DNA from: Acinetobacter sp. NIPH 2699
GTDB lineage: Bacteria; Pseudomonadota; Gammaproteobacteria; Pseudomonadales; Moraxellaceae
Assembly: GCF_022549355.1 (NCBI RefSeq)
Contig: NZ_JAKZGL010000006.1
Coordinates: 62,001-126,000 of the forward strand
Reading direction: 5' to 3'
DNA: 64,000 nucleotides
The notes beneath the pieces are model-generated. The model ran no database searches, was not told the DNA's origin, and saw nothing but the letters and a program-made list of their open reading frames with translations. Position 1 is the stretch's first letter. Each line of letters starts with the position of its first letter. Positions 23,968-35,267 of this stretch are shown here, piece by piece. A program made the translations under genes and the position numbers.

Positions 23968-25893
23968 CTACTCCAATATGAACTGTTGTAATAATTTATA
24001 TTTTGCTTGCTGTTCAAAGTATTGTGCAGATGCAAGTGAACCAGCGATGGAAATATGTCGGCCATCAAAAGAATAAGGTAGTAGAGGGGTTGCCATTTGG
24101 TCTGGACGGAATAGCTCTTGTTGCTTTAGTAGCAGGGTATTTGAGTGTTTTACTACCATATTATCAATAACTTTAGCTGCATATTTTTGTTGTGTAGCTT
24201 TTTCATTCTCTAGATAGCTTTCCAAAGAAAGTTCTTTTTGTAACCACATAGCTCTTCTAAACATCAAACTAATGTTTTTATCAAAAACATGTGGCTCTTC
24301 CATTACAATTACTTTTTTATGATGTTGTTCAGCAATGGCTAATACTTCTGCAAATGTGTTTTGTTGTTCCATTCTCACCACTTCAGACCAACGACCAGCG
24401 AAAATGAGTACGTCATATTTATCTATGTTCTGAGCTAAATATTGGCGATTAAATAGACATTGTTGGTAGGATATAGAGGAGGTATTCCCTGTGAACTGTT
24501 TATCGAAGCTTGGATAGCACCAATTAGTTGAAATCACTTGAATATTCAAATTCAGTTTTTTTCCAATATGATCCCAAAATGGATTGTTGTGACCTGCAAA
24601 GGAGTCGCCAAAAAGTAATGCGGATTGTGCATGATCTTGTTTTGACGCAAGAAAACATTCTAGCCCTTGCTGACCAACATTTAGGCTGCGATTATCTTTA
24701 ATATTGTAAAAACACCAACCATTTTCAACACTTGGCATTTGCATTTTTTCAAGGTTACTAAGGTAGGTTGGGTTTGCTCGACTTTTAACACCATCTTCAC
24801 CGATATATTTATAAATCGGATAACTAATAACTAAAATAATAAAGAATAATAAGTAAGCATATTTCCTATTCAATTTCTGTAAGAAATTACGACTGTTTTC
24901 GATATATGTATAACTTAACCACCCCAATATAAAGGATAAAATGATAGCTAGACTGATATTAATTAAATTGTGTGTAATGATAAAATAATTAAGTAGGAAG
25001 AATACTGGCCAGTGCCACAAATAGATAGAGTAGGATGCACTACCAATATTTTGGATTAGCTTTGTTCGTGTAAGAATTGAGTCTTGACGGTTTGCTACTA
25101 AGATTAGCATTGTGCCAATTACAGGCAGTAATGCAGCATATCCTGGCCAAGGGGTATTTTGATTTAATACAACAAGGCTAACGATTATGCATACAAAACC
25201 AACCCCTTCATTAATTTTTTGTAAGGGCACAGATAGTTGGAGGTTTCTAGAGTAACAATATACTAAACCACCAGCGATTAACTCCCATGCACGAGTGGCC
25301 AACTTATAAAATGCATACATTGGATCATTAGGTGTAATATTAATGGATAAATACAACGAGCTGAAGAAGAGTAAGCTGAGTAATATTCCAATATGCTTCA
25401 GCTTCTTATCTAATTTTGCGTAAAAAACCAGCAATATTGGAAACAAGATATAGAATTGCCACTCTACGGCTAATGACCAAGTATGTAAGAGTACTTTGTC
25501 GTGAGTATCTGGTGCAAAATAATCCCCAGCTTGTCGATAATAAAGCTCATTGGAGAGAAAAGTGAGGCTATATCGAGCATCTTTAGCAAAAACTTTAAAG
25601 TCTTCAGGGATAAAAATGAACCAACCGAGAACAGTTAAAAATAAAATAACAAACAGTAACGCGGGAAATATTCGAATAATTCGAGCGAGATAAAAGTCTG
25701 TAAAAGAAAAGAGTCTTTTTTCTAATTTTTCAATAATAATTTTTGTCATTAAGTAACCAGAAATGACAAAAAAGATATCAACACCAAGATATCCTGCTGA
25801 AAAACCAAAGACTTGGAAGTGAAAAAGTACGACTAAAATTACCGCATAAGCCCTTAATCCATTAATATCAGTCCTAAAATTTTTGACGCTCAT
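23968..25893 (-). CDS. O-acyltransferase, OafA type with C-terminal SGNH domain
   Basis: A protein of 641 residues. The first 365 form the AT3 domain with about ten membrane helices; it opens with INGLRAYAVILVVLFHFQVF and GYLGVDIFFVISGYLMTKII, with the conserved His of the VLFHF motif. After 400 comes a periplasmic SGNH hydrolase-like domain with ALLFGDSFAGHNNPFW (block I) and SFDGRHIS (D-x-x-H). Such two-part proteins move acetyl groups onto O-antigen, capsule or peptidoglycan. In this locus it probably acetylates the outer core or the capsule. It starts the minus-strand block on its 3' side. Confidence 0.93.
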   Translation of the reverse strand: MSVKNFRTDINGLRAYAVILVVLFHFQVFGFSAGYLGVDIFFVISGYLMTKIIIEKLEKRLFSFTDFYLARIIRIFPALLFVILFLTVLGWFIFIPEDFKVFAKDARYSLTFLSNELYYRQAGDYFAPDTHDKVLLHTWSLAVEWQFYILFPILLVFYAKLDKKLKHIGILLSLLFFSSLYLSINITPNDPMYAFYKLATRAWELIAGGLVYCYSRNLQLSVPLQKINEGVGFVCIIVSLVVLNQNTPWPGYAALLPVIGTMLILVANRQDSILTRTKLIQNIGSASYSIYLWHWPVFFLLNYFIITHNLINISLAIILSFILGWLSYTYIENSRNFLQKLNRKYAYLLFFIILVISYPIYKYIGEDGVKSRANPTYLSNLEKMQMPSVENGWCFYNIKDNRSLNVGQQGLECFLASKQDHAQSALLFGDSFAGHNNPFWDHIGKKLNLNIQVISTNWCYPSFDKQFTGNTSSISYQQCLFNRQYLAQNIDKYDVLIFAGRWSEVVRMEQQNTFAEVLAIAEQHHKKVIVMEEPHVFDKNISLMFRRAMWLQKELSLESYLENEKATQQKYAAKVIDNMVVKHSNTLLLKQQELFRPDQMATPLLPYSFDGRHISIAGSLASAQYFEQQAKYKLLQQFILE

Positions 25894-25949
25894 GCAACAA
25901 TGATTTCTAAAAAAGGGTAATTATATGGGTTATTGGGTTAGAGAGGGAA

Positions 25950-26840
25950 TTAGATTGTATTGATTTTTTTAAAGGACTTTATAGCACTTTGTGGTGAAAG
26001 ATTATAAACCTGAATATTCTTTTCAGTAAAAAACTGTGCAGCGGCATCAAATGCTGGAAGGATTAAATGTAAATATTGATCTAGCATAGTTGGCTGCTTA
26101 TTTTCACTATTTTCATAAAAACGTGGTTGTGAAAAATTATTCATATCTAGACCAGCGATATAAATTTCTTTGAAACCAATTGCATATGCAATTTGTAATG
26201 CAACGTAAGGAACTGTTAAATAATCAAAGACTGCATTGAATATATTAGTTGAGAAACCAAATTGACCATATACGTGGAAATATGATTTTTCTGGGTCAAT
26301 CTTCTGTTTTTTCCCCATAAATGGTTCTACAGTTTTGTCTTGGAAAATCGTCTCTATTATTTTGATCTGGCACTTGATTTGACTAGGCTCAATTCTTTTT
26401 AAAATAATATCTAGACAACGTGGGGTCGTAAAAAATACACAATCACTTTCAAGTACTTTTAAAACAAGATCAAATCGTTTGGATGTAAAGTTAAAATCAA
26501 TAATTACATAATATTTAAAGTGAATATAATCGAGTGAAATAGCGCCATTGACGCCTATATAGTCATAGTCTGGATTGGAAAAAAAACGGTGATCCATCTC
26601 TTTGATTGATGGTCCTGTTGCAACTAACACACAGGTTTTTTTGTCACTTTCAAATGGCTTTGTATGATCAGCAATCAACCTTTTATTAAAGAATAACTTT
26701 TCTAGGTCACCCTCATCATTGCGAATCGTTTTGTAGTATGGCCAATAACGGCGGTTATGTTTATATGCTTTGGAATGGAAAGACTTATATAGGAATTTTA
26801 AAATATTTTTGGTGATTTGATTAAAAAAAAACTGTTGCAT
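25950..26840 (-). CDS. GT42/DUF115-like glycosyltransferase (possible LOS core transferase)
   Basis: A protein of 296 residues. The motif TCVLVATGPSIKEMDHRFF at about residue 70, followed by YIGVNGAISL and YYVIIDFNF, is the nucleotide-binding start shared by GT42 sialyltransferase-like and DUF115 proteins. Near residue 215, YAIGFKEIYIAGLDMNNF is the second family box. The N-terminal 60 residues are basic. A Kdo or sialic-acid-like donor is plausible for this fold, but I cannot decide between them. It lies 56 bases upstream of the acyltransferase and is read in the same direction. Confidence 0.7.
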   Translation of the reverse strand: MQQFFFNQITKNILKFLYKSFHSKAYKHNRRYWPYYKTIRNDEGDLEKLFFNKRLIADHTKPFESDKKTCVLVATGPSIKEMDHRFFSNPDYDYIGVNGAISLDYIHFKYYVIIDFNFTSKRFDLVLKVLESDCVFFTTPRCLDIILKRIEPSQIKCQIKIIETIFQDKTVEPFMGKKQKIDPEKSYFHVYGQFGFSTNIFNAVFDYLTVPYVALQIAYAIGFKEIYIAGLDMNNFSQPRFYENSENKQPTMLDQYLHLILPAFDAAAQFFTEKNIQVYNLSPQSAIKSFKKINTI

Positions 26841-27038
26841 TGAAGGTACTCAGGAATAAGTTTATCGCCATAAAATTGGAGGTAGACCATGATTAACAAA
26901 CTAATTATATTATATCTTTAATATGAAGAGTGATCAGTAGGTCAAAAATCAGTATGGAATATTTCAATAAGCATACGACACTAAACCATGAACAAATAAG
27001 GGGGGAGGGATAGTGTCGGCTTAAAAAGTTATATTGAT

Positions 27039-27965
27039 TTAATCATCTAAAGAAAACTTCTTTTTATCTTTAAATAGGGATTTAAGGTATTTGAGTGAAC
27101 GATTGAACCAATTCTTATCATCTTCAGGACGAGTTACCTTATTACCATGATAATTGACTTGGGTTGCCTTTTGAAATGCTCCATAAGGCTCTACAAGATA
27201 ATTTTCCAGTTTAAAGCCATGATCCAAAGCCTCCTGATAGTATTGATCAAATAATTCAATTAAATCTTGTCTCGGATGTGGCATGATTTTACCATCAAAC
27301 CAATGTTTTTGACCTGCTGCCTCAAGGCGTGGTAGCGCATATTTATGACTAAATTGCGTTCCCATGTCGGAGTAGTGCAAAATTTTAATTTGCTCAACTG
27401 CTAAGCCTTCACCATCAATATTATTGTATGAATCTTGATAAGATTGAACAAGTTCAGGTTTGTCTTTCAAGAGTTGCATTAATTGTTTATGGCTGTTTGG
27501 ATCCGATTGAATATTTTTCAACGAAGGAAGATATTGCTTTGCTTTTTCACAATCCCAGACACATGTACAAAGTCGAGCCGTACTTTTACCACCTTTAGCG
27601 ATGACGATTGCATCATTATTCATCGGATGTGACCATAATTCAGCTATATCACATAACACAATGACATCTGCATCCATATAGATCGAACGCCCTTCAAAGT
27701 TTGATGACTCTGGAATAGCCCAGCGGAAACCAGAAAATGGTGTTGCCCATTTCTCAGTATGCCAGCCTTCATTGGATTGTGGATTGGTATACCACGGACT
27801 TTGTGGATCGTGGCTGAGTTGCATCCAAACAATTTCGATTTGGTGTTGAGTGTGTTTACGAATGCTGTAATCAAGCACCATCATTTGTTCTAAATCACAG
27901 TTATTGGGATCACAACCAACAAAAATTTTAATTACTTCACTATTCATATCTGCAATACACTTCAT
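27039..27965 (-). CDS. Glycosyltransferase family 8-like protein
   Basis: A protein of 308 residues. IKIFVGCDPNNCDLEQMMVLDYSIRKHT opens the fold, and GRSIYMDADVIVLCDIAELW at about 95 is the D-x-D motif of GT8. The usual late His motif appears in ILHYSDMG. The tail (LKYLKSLFKDKKKFSLDD) is basic and may sit on the membrane. GT8 enzymes add glucose or galactose to LPS cores with retention. I keep ATG 27965, although a second ATG at 27947 is possible; neither has a clear binding site. The 198 bases downstream (26841-27038) contain no gene. Confidence 0.88.
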   Translation of the reverse strand: MKCIADMNSEVIKIFVGCDPNNCDLEQMMVLDYSIRKHTQHQIEIVWMQLSHDPQSPWYTNPQSNEGWHTEKWATPFSGFRWAIPESSNFEGRSIYMDADVIVLCDIAELWSHPMNNDAIVIAKGGKSTARLCTCVWDCEKAKQYLPSLKNIQSDPNSHKQLMQLLKDKPELVQSYQDSYNNIDGEGLAVEQIKILHYSDMGTQFSHKYALPRLEAAGQKHWFDGKIMPHPRQDLIELFDQYYQEALDHGFKLENYLVEPYGAFQKATQVNYHGNKVTRPEDDKNWFNRSLKYLKSLFKDKKKFSLDD

Positions 27966-28234
27966 AATATATAAATCAATGCAGTATGTAGAAATGGATC
28001 TCTAAAATGCACTGCATGACGAATTAAAGCTATCATTGTAAGTCTATATTTCCAACATGGCTAGCCTTGATCTGTATTGAAAAAAATAGAGTGAGCTGGA
28101 TACATGGAATAGTTTCTTAGGGGATACAAATGAGATGTATTTTGTTGTTGAATTTACAATATATTATATGAATAATACTTTAGGTTTACTCTCTTATTAT
28201 ATTGTGTCCTGCTGTGGTTGATGAAGATTATACT

Positions 28235-29050
28235 ATGAAAAATTTTGTGATAAGTCTTTCAAATGAGTCTCAACGTAGGGAGCATATTTATACTGAATTT
28301 GGTAAAGAAGGCGGGGCATTTGAGTTTTTTGATGCCATTACACCTGAGACTTTATCTAAAACTGCAATTGATTTTGGGATAAATATAGAGACTACAGACT
28401 TACACCCAAATGAAATTTCTTGTGTATTCAGCCATGTAGTTTTGTGGCAAAAAGCAATAGATGAACAGTTAGACTATATTGCCATTTTTGAGGATGATAT
28501 TTATTTAGGTAAACATGCCCAAGCTTTTTTGAAGGATTCTCTTTGGATTCCTGAACGTTGTGAAATAATTAAATTAGAAACGCTATATCGTAAAGTATTT
28601 CTTTCTAGAAAATATGAGACTTTACAATTAGAACATCAACGTAAGTTAATGGTTTTAAATGGCCCGCATATGGGAGCTGGTGGTTATATCTTGTCACGTA
28701 AAGCCGCTGAAAAACTATTAGATTTTACTATTAAACTTCCAAAACTAATACCGATAGATCATATTATATTCAGAGTATATCCAGAAGTAATGAATGAGAA
28801 AGTCTATCAGTTATCACCTGCTTTATGCATTCAGGACGTTATTTTAACGAATGGTGATACAAACTTTCCTAGCTCCCTTGAAGACGTTCGAAATATTCGT
28901 AAAGGCGAGAGCAAAGTTAAAAAGAAATTAAGTTTACTTGCTAAAACTCAACGGGAGCTCAGCCGTCCGTTCTTACAAATATTTTCTTTTATCCAAAATG
29001 GAATCTGGTTTTTTCAGGGGAAGAAGGTGGCTAAAATTAAATTTAAATAG
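28235..29050 (+). CDS. Glycosyltransferase family 25, second copy in the locus
   Basis: A protein of 271 residues. MKNFVISLSNESQRREHIYTEF opens a GT25 fold, with LHPNEISCVFSHVVLWQKAI at about 63 and YIAIFEDDIYLGKHA as the E-D-D motif. It differs clearly from the other GT25 here (22207), so the two probably add different sugars. I use ATG 28235; an upstream TTG at 28202 is unlikely. The gene is alone on the plus strand and faces the acyltransferase at 29062, with eleven bases between the stop codons. It closes the polysaccharide locus. Confidence 0.9.
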   Translation: MKNFVISLSNESQRREHIYTEFGKEGGAFEFFDAITPETLSKTAIDFGINIETTDLHPNEISCVFSHVVLWQKAIDEQLDYIAIFEDDIYLGKHAQAFLKDSLWIPERCEIIKLETLYRKVFLSRKYETLQLEHQRKLMVLNGPHMGAGGYILSRKAAEKLLDFTIKLPKLIPIDHIIFRVYPEVMNEKVYQLSPALCIQDVILTNGDTNFPSSLEDVRNIRKGESKVKKKLSLLAKTQRELSRPFLQIFSFIQNGIWFFQGKKVAKIKFK

Positions 29051-29061
29051 TGCTCTAATCG

Positions 29062-29943
29062 CTATTTAATCGATTTCTTATACAGCTCATCTGAGGTTTT
29101 TTCATCCCTAAACCGCTTATACCCCCACATATATTCGCTAGGAAAGCGGTTGATCATCTGTTCAACTGCTTTATTTAATGCAGTCGTTGCAACCTCGATA
29201 TCTTGATCATAAAGCTCTGGATCATTCAGGTCATCACAATACACCTCAAAACCTTCGCCATCTTCACGACGGAAGCAGCTTAAACCGACTAAACGGCATT
29301 GGGTTTTTTGTGCCATTTTACTGGCCAGAGTGCTGGTCAAACAGGGAATCCCAAAAAAGGGAACGACCACACCGCCAGAAGGTTGTGGAACATGGTCGGG
29401 TAGAATGACACTAAAGCCACCTTGTTTGAGATTTTTAAACAGTGCTTTCACACCATTGGCATCGGTAGGAACAAGGGAGGCATTGAGTCGTTGGCGAGCA
29501 TGTAAAGCAAAAGCATTAAAACCACGATCTTTCATGGGCTTATACATGATGGTTGGGATACCATATTGATGGACCCAAGCATTCATCATTTCCCAAGTTC
29601 CGAGGTGCGGTGTAATAATCAATGCACCTTTGGGATCATTGAGTGCATCGGTTAAGACTTCTAAATGATGCACCGTATGAATCTGTTGGATACTCCACTC
29701 AGGTGGCATGGCCCAACATTTTCCAGATTCGATATAACTTAGACACTGTTTTGTGACACTTTCTCTCGCAAGTTTTTCTCGCTGTTCTTCATTTAGATCA
29801 GGATATGCTAAACCAAGATTAACTCGTGTTTTCCACAACATACTTTTATTTGGGTTTTGATTGAGCAAGTATGCCGCCACTTTTGCGATACTACGCAAAA
29901 ATGGCAAAGGCAGAATACGAAGAAGTGTGCGGGACAAAAACAT
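29062..29943 (-). CDS. Lipid A biosynthesis acyltransferase (LpxL/LpxM family)
   Basis: A protein of 293 residues of the late acyltransferase family that places secondary acyl chains on lipid A. The catalytic HxxxxE is in IITPHLGTWEMMNAWV (about residue 112), and MYKPMKDRGFN and VILPDHVPQPSGGV (substrate pocket) follow. The N-terminus is hydrophobic and basic and anchors it at the inner membrane. It lies between the outer-core locus and aspS, together with a small membrane protein five bases upstream. Which acyl position it serves cannot be told. Confidence 0.92.
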   Translation of the reverse strand: MFLSRTLLRILPLPFLRSIAKVAAYLLNQNPNKSMLWKTRVNLGLAYPDLNEEQREKLARESVTKQCLSYIESGKCWAMPPEWSIQQIHTVHHLEVLTDALNDPKGALIITPHLGTWEMMNAWVHQYGIPTIMYKPMKDRGFNAFALHARQRLNASLVPTDANGVKALFKNLKQGGFSVILPDHVPQPSGGVVVPFFGIPCLTSTLASKMAQKTQCRLVGLSCFRREDGEGFEVYCDDLNDPELYDQDIEVATTALNKAVEQMINRFPSEYMWGYKRFRDEKTSDELYKKSIK

Positions 29944-29948
29944 TTTAA

Positions 29949-30170
29949 TTAGTCTTTTTTATCTGCATTGCCTTTGAGCACCATATAAATGAGCGAGGCA
30001 AAAATGAGTAATGCGCCCGCTAAGCTGCTGATGCAAAAGTATAAAATTCGTTGGTAAGTGGTCATATTGAAGAGTTCATTCGACAAGATGTAACGCATAA
30101 GAAACCATTGCGCAAGTGAAAACACAATAATGACAATTGTGTGTCGACGCACATCTGGACGCATGGCCAT
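29949..30170 (-). CDS. Small inner-membrane protein, two transmembrane segments
   Basis: A protein of 73 residues. Two hydrophobic helices are seen: IVIIVFSLAQWFLMRYIL at about 12-30 and FCISSLAGALLIFASLIYMVL at about 45-66. The ends are charged. I do not recognise a family. It is read with the acyltransferase, which follows after five bases, so it may assist lipid A modification; this is inference from position. Confidence 0.75.
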   Translation of the reverse strand: MAMRPDVRRHTIVIIVFSLAQWFLMRYILSNELFNMTTYQRILYFCISSLAGALLIFASLIYMVLKGNADKKD

Positions 30171-30235
30171 GGGCAGATACCTTCAATAAAAAACTGGTTT
30201 ATTATGCCATTAAAGAGAATCAATCTCAATTTACT

Positions 30236-30258
30236 AAAAAGGCGCTGTTGACAGCGCC
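30236..30258 (-). terminator. Rho-independent terminator after aspS
   Basis: GGCGCTG (30241-30247) and CAGCGCC (30252-30258) form a hairpin; read on the minus strand it is followed by TTTTTAG. It closes aspS. Confidence 0.88.
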
Positions 30259-30276
30259 TTTCCTTTGCTTAACGCA

Positions 30277-32055
30277 TTAAGCTTCTTTCTTTTGTTGTTC
30301 GCGTAAACGAATACCCAAATCACGCAATTGATTTGCTTCAACGGGTGCAGGTGCTTGAGTCAATGGACATTCAGCAGTCTTGGTTTTCGGGAATGCAATC
30401 ACATCACGAATAGAAGAAGCGCCTGTCATTAACATCACAAGACGATCTAAACCAAATGCCAAACCACCATGTGGAGGTGCGCCATAACGTAATGCATTCA
30501 ACAAGAAGCTGAATTTTTCTTCTGCTTCTTCATCAGAAATACCTAAAGCTTCAAAAATCGCTTTTTGCATTTCTAAATTATAAATACGCAACGAACCACC
30601 GCCGACTTCAGTACCGTTGAGGACCATGTCGTAAGCGACAGAAAGTGCAGCACCTGGGTTGTTCTTCACTTCTTCAACACTTGATTTTGGGAGTGTGAAT
30701 GGGTGGTGAACCGACGTCCATTTACCATCATCTGTTTCTTCAAACATTGGGAAATCAACCACCCAAAGTGGTGCCCATTCACAAGTCGCAAGATTTAAGT
30801 CATGACCAATCTTCACACGAAGTGCACCAAGTGCATCGTTGACGACCTTAGCTTTATCCGCACCAAAGAACACGATGTCGCCATCTTGAGCGTCAACACG
30901 TTCTAATAGTTCAAGTACGATGGGTTCGATGAATTTAACGATTGGAGATTGAAGACCTTCAATACCTTTTGCCAAATCATTGACTTTGATATAGGCCAAA
31001 CCTTTTGCACCGTAGATGCCTACGAATTTGGTGTATTCATCAATGGCACTACGCGGTAATGATGCTGCACCCGGAACACGTAAAGCAACAATACGACCTT
31101 TAGGATCTTTTGCAGGGCCTGCGAAGACTTTGAACTCAACGTCTTGCATCAGATCAGCAACATCAATGAGTTTCAATGGAATACGCATGTCAGGTTTGTC
31201 TGATGCATAGTCACGCATTGCGTCAGCATAAGTCATACGTTGGAATTTATCGAATTTAACGCCAAGAAGTTCATCGAACATCTTCACGGTTAATACTTCC
31301 ATCAAATCCATAATGTCATCGTCACTCATGAACGATGTTTCAACGTCGATTTGGGTAAATTCAGGCTGACGATCCGCACGTAAGTCTTCATCACGGAAAC
31401 ATTTGGCGATTTGGTAGTAACGATCAATACCACCCACCATCAGTAATTGTTTAAATAACTGTGGGGACTGTGGAAGCGCGTAGAAGCTACCATTTGAAAC
31501 ACGACTCGGCACCAAATAGTCACGTGCGCCTTCTGGCGTTGCACGGGTGAGAATCGGTGTTTCAACGTCTAAGAAACCATTGTCTTCGAAATAATTACGA
31601 ATTAAGTTGGTTAACTTAGAACGAAAACGTAGACGATCTAACATTTCTGGACGACGAATATCCAAGAAACGATATTTCAAACGAATTTCTTCAGAAATAT
31701 TGGTATTTTCATCATTTAAAGGGAAAGGCGGTGTTTCTGAAGCAGCAAGTACTTCAATGTCTTTGCCTAAAACTTCAATTTGACCACTCACCATATTGGC
31801 ATTTTCAGTGCCTTCATAGCGACGACGAACGCGGCCTGTAATTTTTAAAACAAATTCTGAACGTGCTTTATCCGCAGTTGCAAATGCTTCTGGGGTATCT
31901 GGGTCAATGACCACTTGCACGAGACCATCACGGTCACGCATATCTAGGAAAATTACACCGCCATGGTCACGGCGACGATGAACCCAACCGCATAAAGTCA
32001 CTGTTTGATCGATTTGGGCTTCTGTTAAAGAGCCACAGTAATGAGTGCGCATCAT
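30277..32055 (-). CDS. aspS: Aspartyl-tRNA synthetase
   Basis: A class II synthetase of 592 residues. The N-terminal OB-fold anticodon-binding domain has [24 protein letters not shown] at about 18-41. Motif 2 of the catalytic domain is [20 protein letters not shown] and motif 3 is [13 protein letters not shown] near the C-terminus; the bacterial GAD insertion is between them. The gene is complete. It marks the right border of the outer-core locus in Acinetobacter. Since MMRTHYCG offers two adjacent ATGs, either may be used. Confidence 0.98.
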   Translation of the reverse strand: MMRTHYCGSLTEAQIDQTVTLCGWVHRRRDHGGVIFLDMRDRDGLVQVVIDPDTPEAFATADKARSEFVLKITGRVRRRYEGTENANMVSGQIEVLGKDIEVLAASETPPFPLNDENTNISEEIRLKYRFLDIRRPEMLDRLRFRSKLTNLIRNYFEDNGFLDVETPILTRATPEGARDYLVPSRVSNGSFYALPQSPQLFKQLLMVGGIDRYYQIAKCFRDEDLRADRQPEFTQIDVETSFMSDDDIMDLMEVLTVKMFDELLGVKFDKFQRMTYADAMRDYASDKPDMRIPLKLIDVADLMQDVEFKVFAGPAKDPKGRIVALRVPGAASLPRSAIDEYTKFVGIYGAKGLAYIKVNDLAKGIEGLQSPIVKFIEPIVLELLERVDAQDGDIVFFGADKAKVVNDALGALRVKIGHDLNLATCEWAPLWVVDFPMFEETDDGKWTSVHHPFTLPKSSVEEVKNNPGAALSVAYDMVLNGTEVGGGSLRIYNLEMQKAIFEALGISDEEAEEKFSFLLNALRYGAPPHGGLAFGLDRLVMLMTGASSIRDVIAFPKTKTAECPLTQAPAPVEANQLRDLGIRLREQQKKEA

Positions 32056-32183
32056 ATTGAATTATTTATCCAAACTATATTGGCTGTAGAAGGTGAATGC
32101 GTAAACAGCGCAGCACCGATGAAAGGGGAGATTATGCCTTGTTGAGCGGATTGTCTCAAGTCTTAAGCTTGTTTATTGGCATT

Positions 32184-32951
32184 TCACGAATGCCGAGGAG
32201 ATTTTCGATCTAAAAACAACAAAAGTAAGCAAGATACCGTGAAGATCGTCAGCCCTGTTTGAGTAAATTCATTGATTGATTTGCCAATGAAAAAATAAGA
32301 TTCTTTCATCCAAATCTCGGAAGCGATATGACGACTATAATCCAAGACCGATAAAAGCCCGCCAAGGGTTGAAATGATGAGGCTGATCCATACAAAAAAT
32401 TTAATTTTCTTGGGAACAACCTTGTTTTGCTTATGCTTTTGGTAGTAACTCAGACACATCCAAAAGATAAATGGCAGTGCCATAATGGATGAGCCGATCT
32501 GCAAAATGAAATGTAATGGATAGCTAGAGCCAAACAATGATATTTTCTGAGCAAGCATGGTTTTAAATGCAAAAGTACGGAAATCTAAATGGGTGAGACC
32601 ATCCCAAATCAGATGAGTTGCAGTTCCCACGATAATCGCAAAACAACTCATCAAACTAAAAGTGATTGCGGCATCAAATGATTTAATATTTAAAGCATGT
32701 TGTATGCCTAAAAAACGATAGATGACTGGACGATAGAGTAAATACCAGAGTATGCAAAAGAAAAGCCCAATTGGAAGATTGGGAAATAAAATACCGCTCC
32801 ATTGATGGGTCAGTGCAAAATTTTCTGGTGTAAATAAACGATACAAGTCAGGTGTCATACAGCCGATGGCTAAAGCTGCGATGGGCAGATGACCTTTACT
32901 AAGTTTTGATAATGGTGGCGCAAGCACTGCATGAGACAGGGTAAAAGGCAT
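32184..32951 (-). CDS. DUF4184 family membrane protein
   Basis: A protein of 255 residues with about six membrane helices. The opening MPFTLSHAVLAPPLSKL is characteristic of DUF4184, as are GCMTPDLYRLF and the histidine in TATHLIWDGLTH. These resemble the metal-site histidines of membrane-bound zinc hydrolases such as YdjM/DUF457, but the activity is unknown. I chose ATG 32951, since the longer frame to 32999 begins with a stretch unlike the family. It is divergent from znuD, and the Zur box between them might affect both. Confidence 0.85.
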   Translation of the reverse strand: MPFTLSHAVLAPPLSKLSKGHLPIAALAIGCMTPDLYRLFTPENFALTHQWSGILFPNLPIGLFFCILWYLLYRPVIYRFLGIQHALNIKSFDAAITFSLMSCFAIIVGTATHLIWDGLTHLDFRTFAFKTMLAQKISLFGSSYPLHFILQIGSSIMALPFIFWMCLSYYQKHKQNKVVPKKIKFFVWISLIISTLGGLLSVLDYSRHIASEIWMKESYFFIGKSINEFTQTGLTIFTVSCLLLLFLDRKSPRHS

Positions 32952-33037
32952 ATCGTTAGAAAACGAGTTTTTTAAAATAATGGAGCGACAGTGTAGCAAA
33001 TGTTTTTTTCAGCTATGTTTTTTATTGCAAATTAAAT

Positions 33038-33057
33038 GAAATGTTATAGTATAACAA
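33038..33057 (+). promoter_or_regulatory. Zur box (zinc uptake regulator operator)
   Basis: The sequence GAAATGTTATAGTATAACAA contains TGTTATA-G-TATAACA, a perfect 7-1-7 palindrome equal to the Zur consensus of gamma-proteobacteria. It lies 30 bases before the ZnuD-like receptor gene. Confidence 0.9.
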
Positions 33058-33086
33058 CCAATATTTAAGCTGATCCGAGACACGGT

Positions 33087-35150
<2,064 letters not shown>

Positions 35151-35224
35151 GCTAAAGGAAAATTGATCATAAAAATTTGATTTTTTAAACGATCACCAAA
35201 TTAGCATTGAAAAATCAAAGCATA

Positions 35225-35262
35225 AGCTCTAGCCTTAAACTATTAGGCTAGGGCTTTTTCTG
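35225..35262 (+). terminator. Rho-independent terminator after znuD
   Basis: GCTCTAGCCT pairs with AGGCTAGGGC (one G-U) around a 10-base loop, followed by TTTTTCT. It lies between znuD and the next gene. Confidence 0.85.
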
Positions 35263-35267
35263 TTTAT

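Larger units (their letters stand above)
19083..29050. other. Outer-core lipooligosaccharide (OC) biosynthesis locus
   Basis: In Acinetobacter the variable genes for the LOS outer core lie between ilvE and aspS, as here. This version has a plus-strand block (ugd, glycosyltransferase, Stealth transferase, GT25, DXD transferase), a minus-strand block (acyltransferase, GT42/DUF115-like, GT8) and a final plus-strand GT25. The beginning with ugd and a Stealth-type gene does not match the common OCL1 type as I remember it. Confidence 0.85.
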
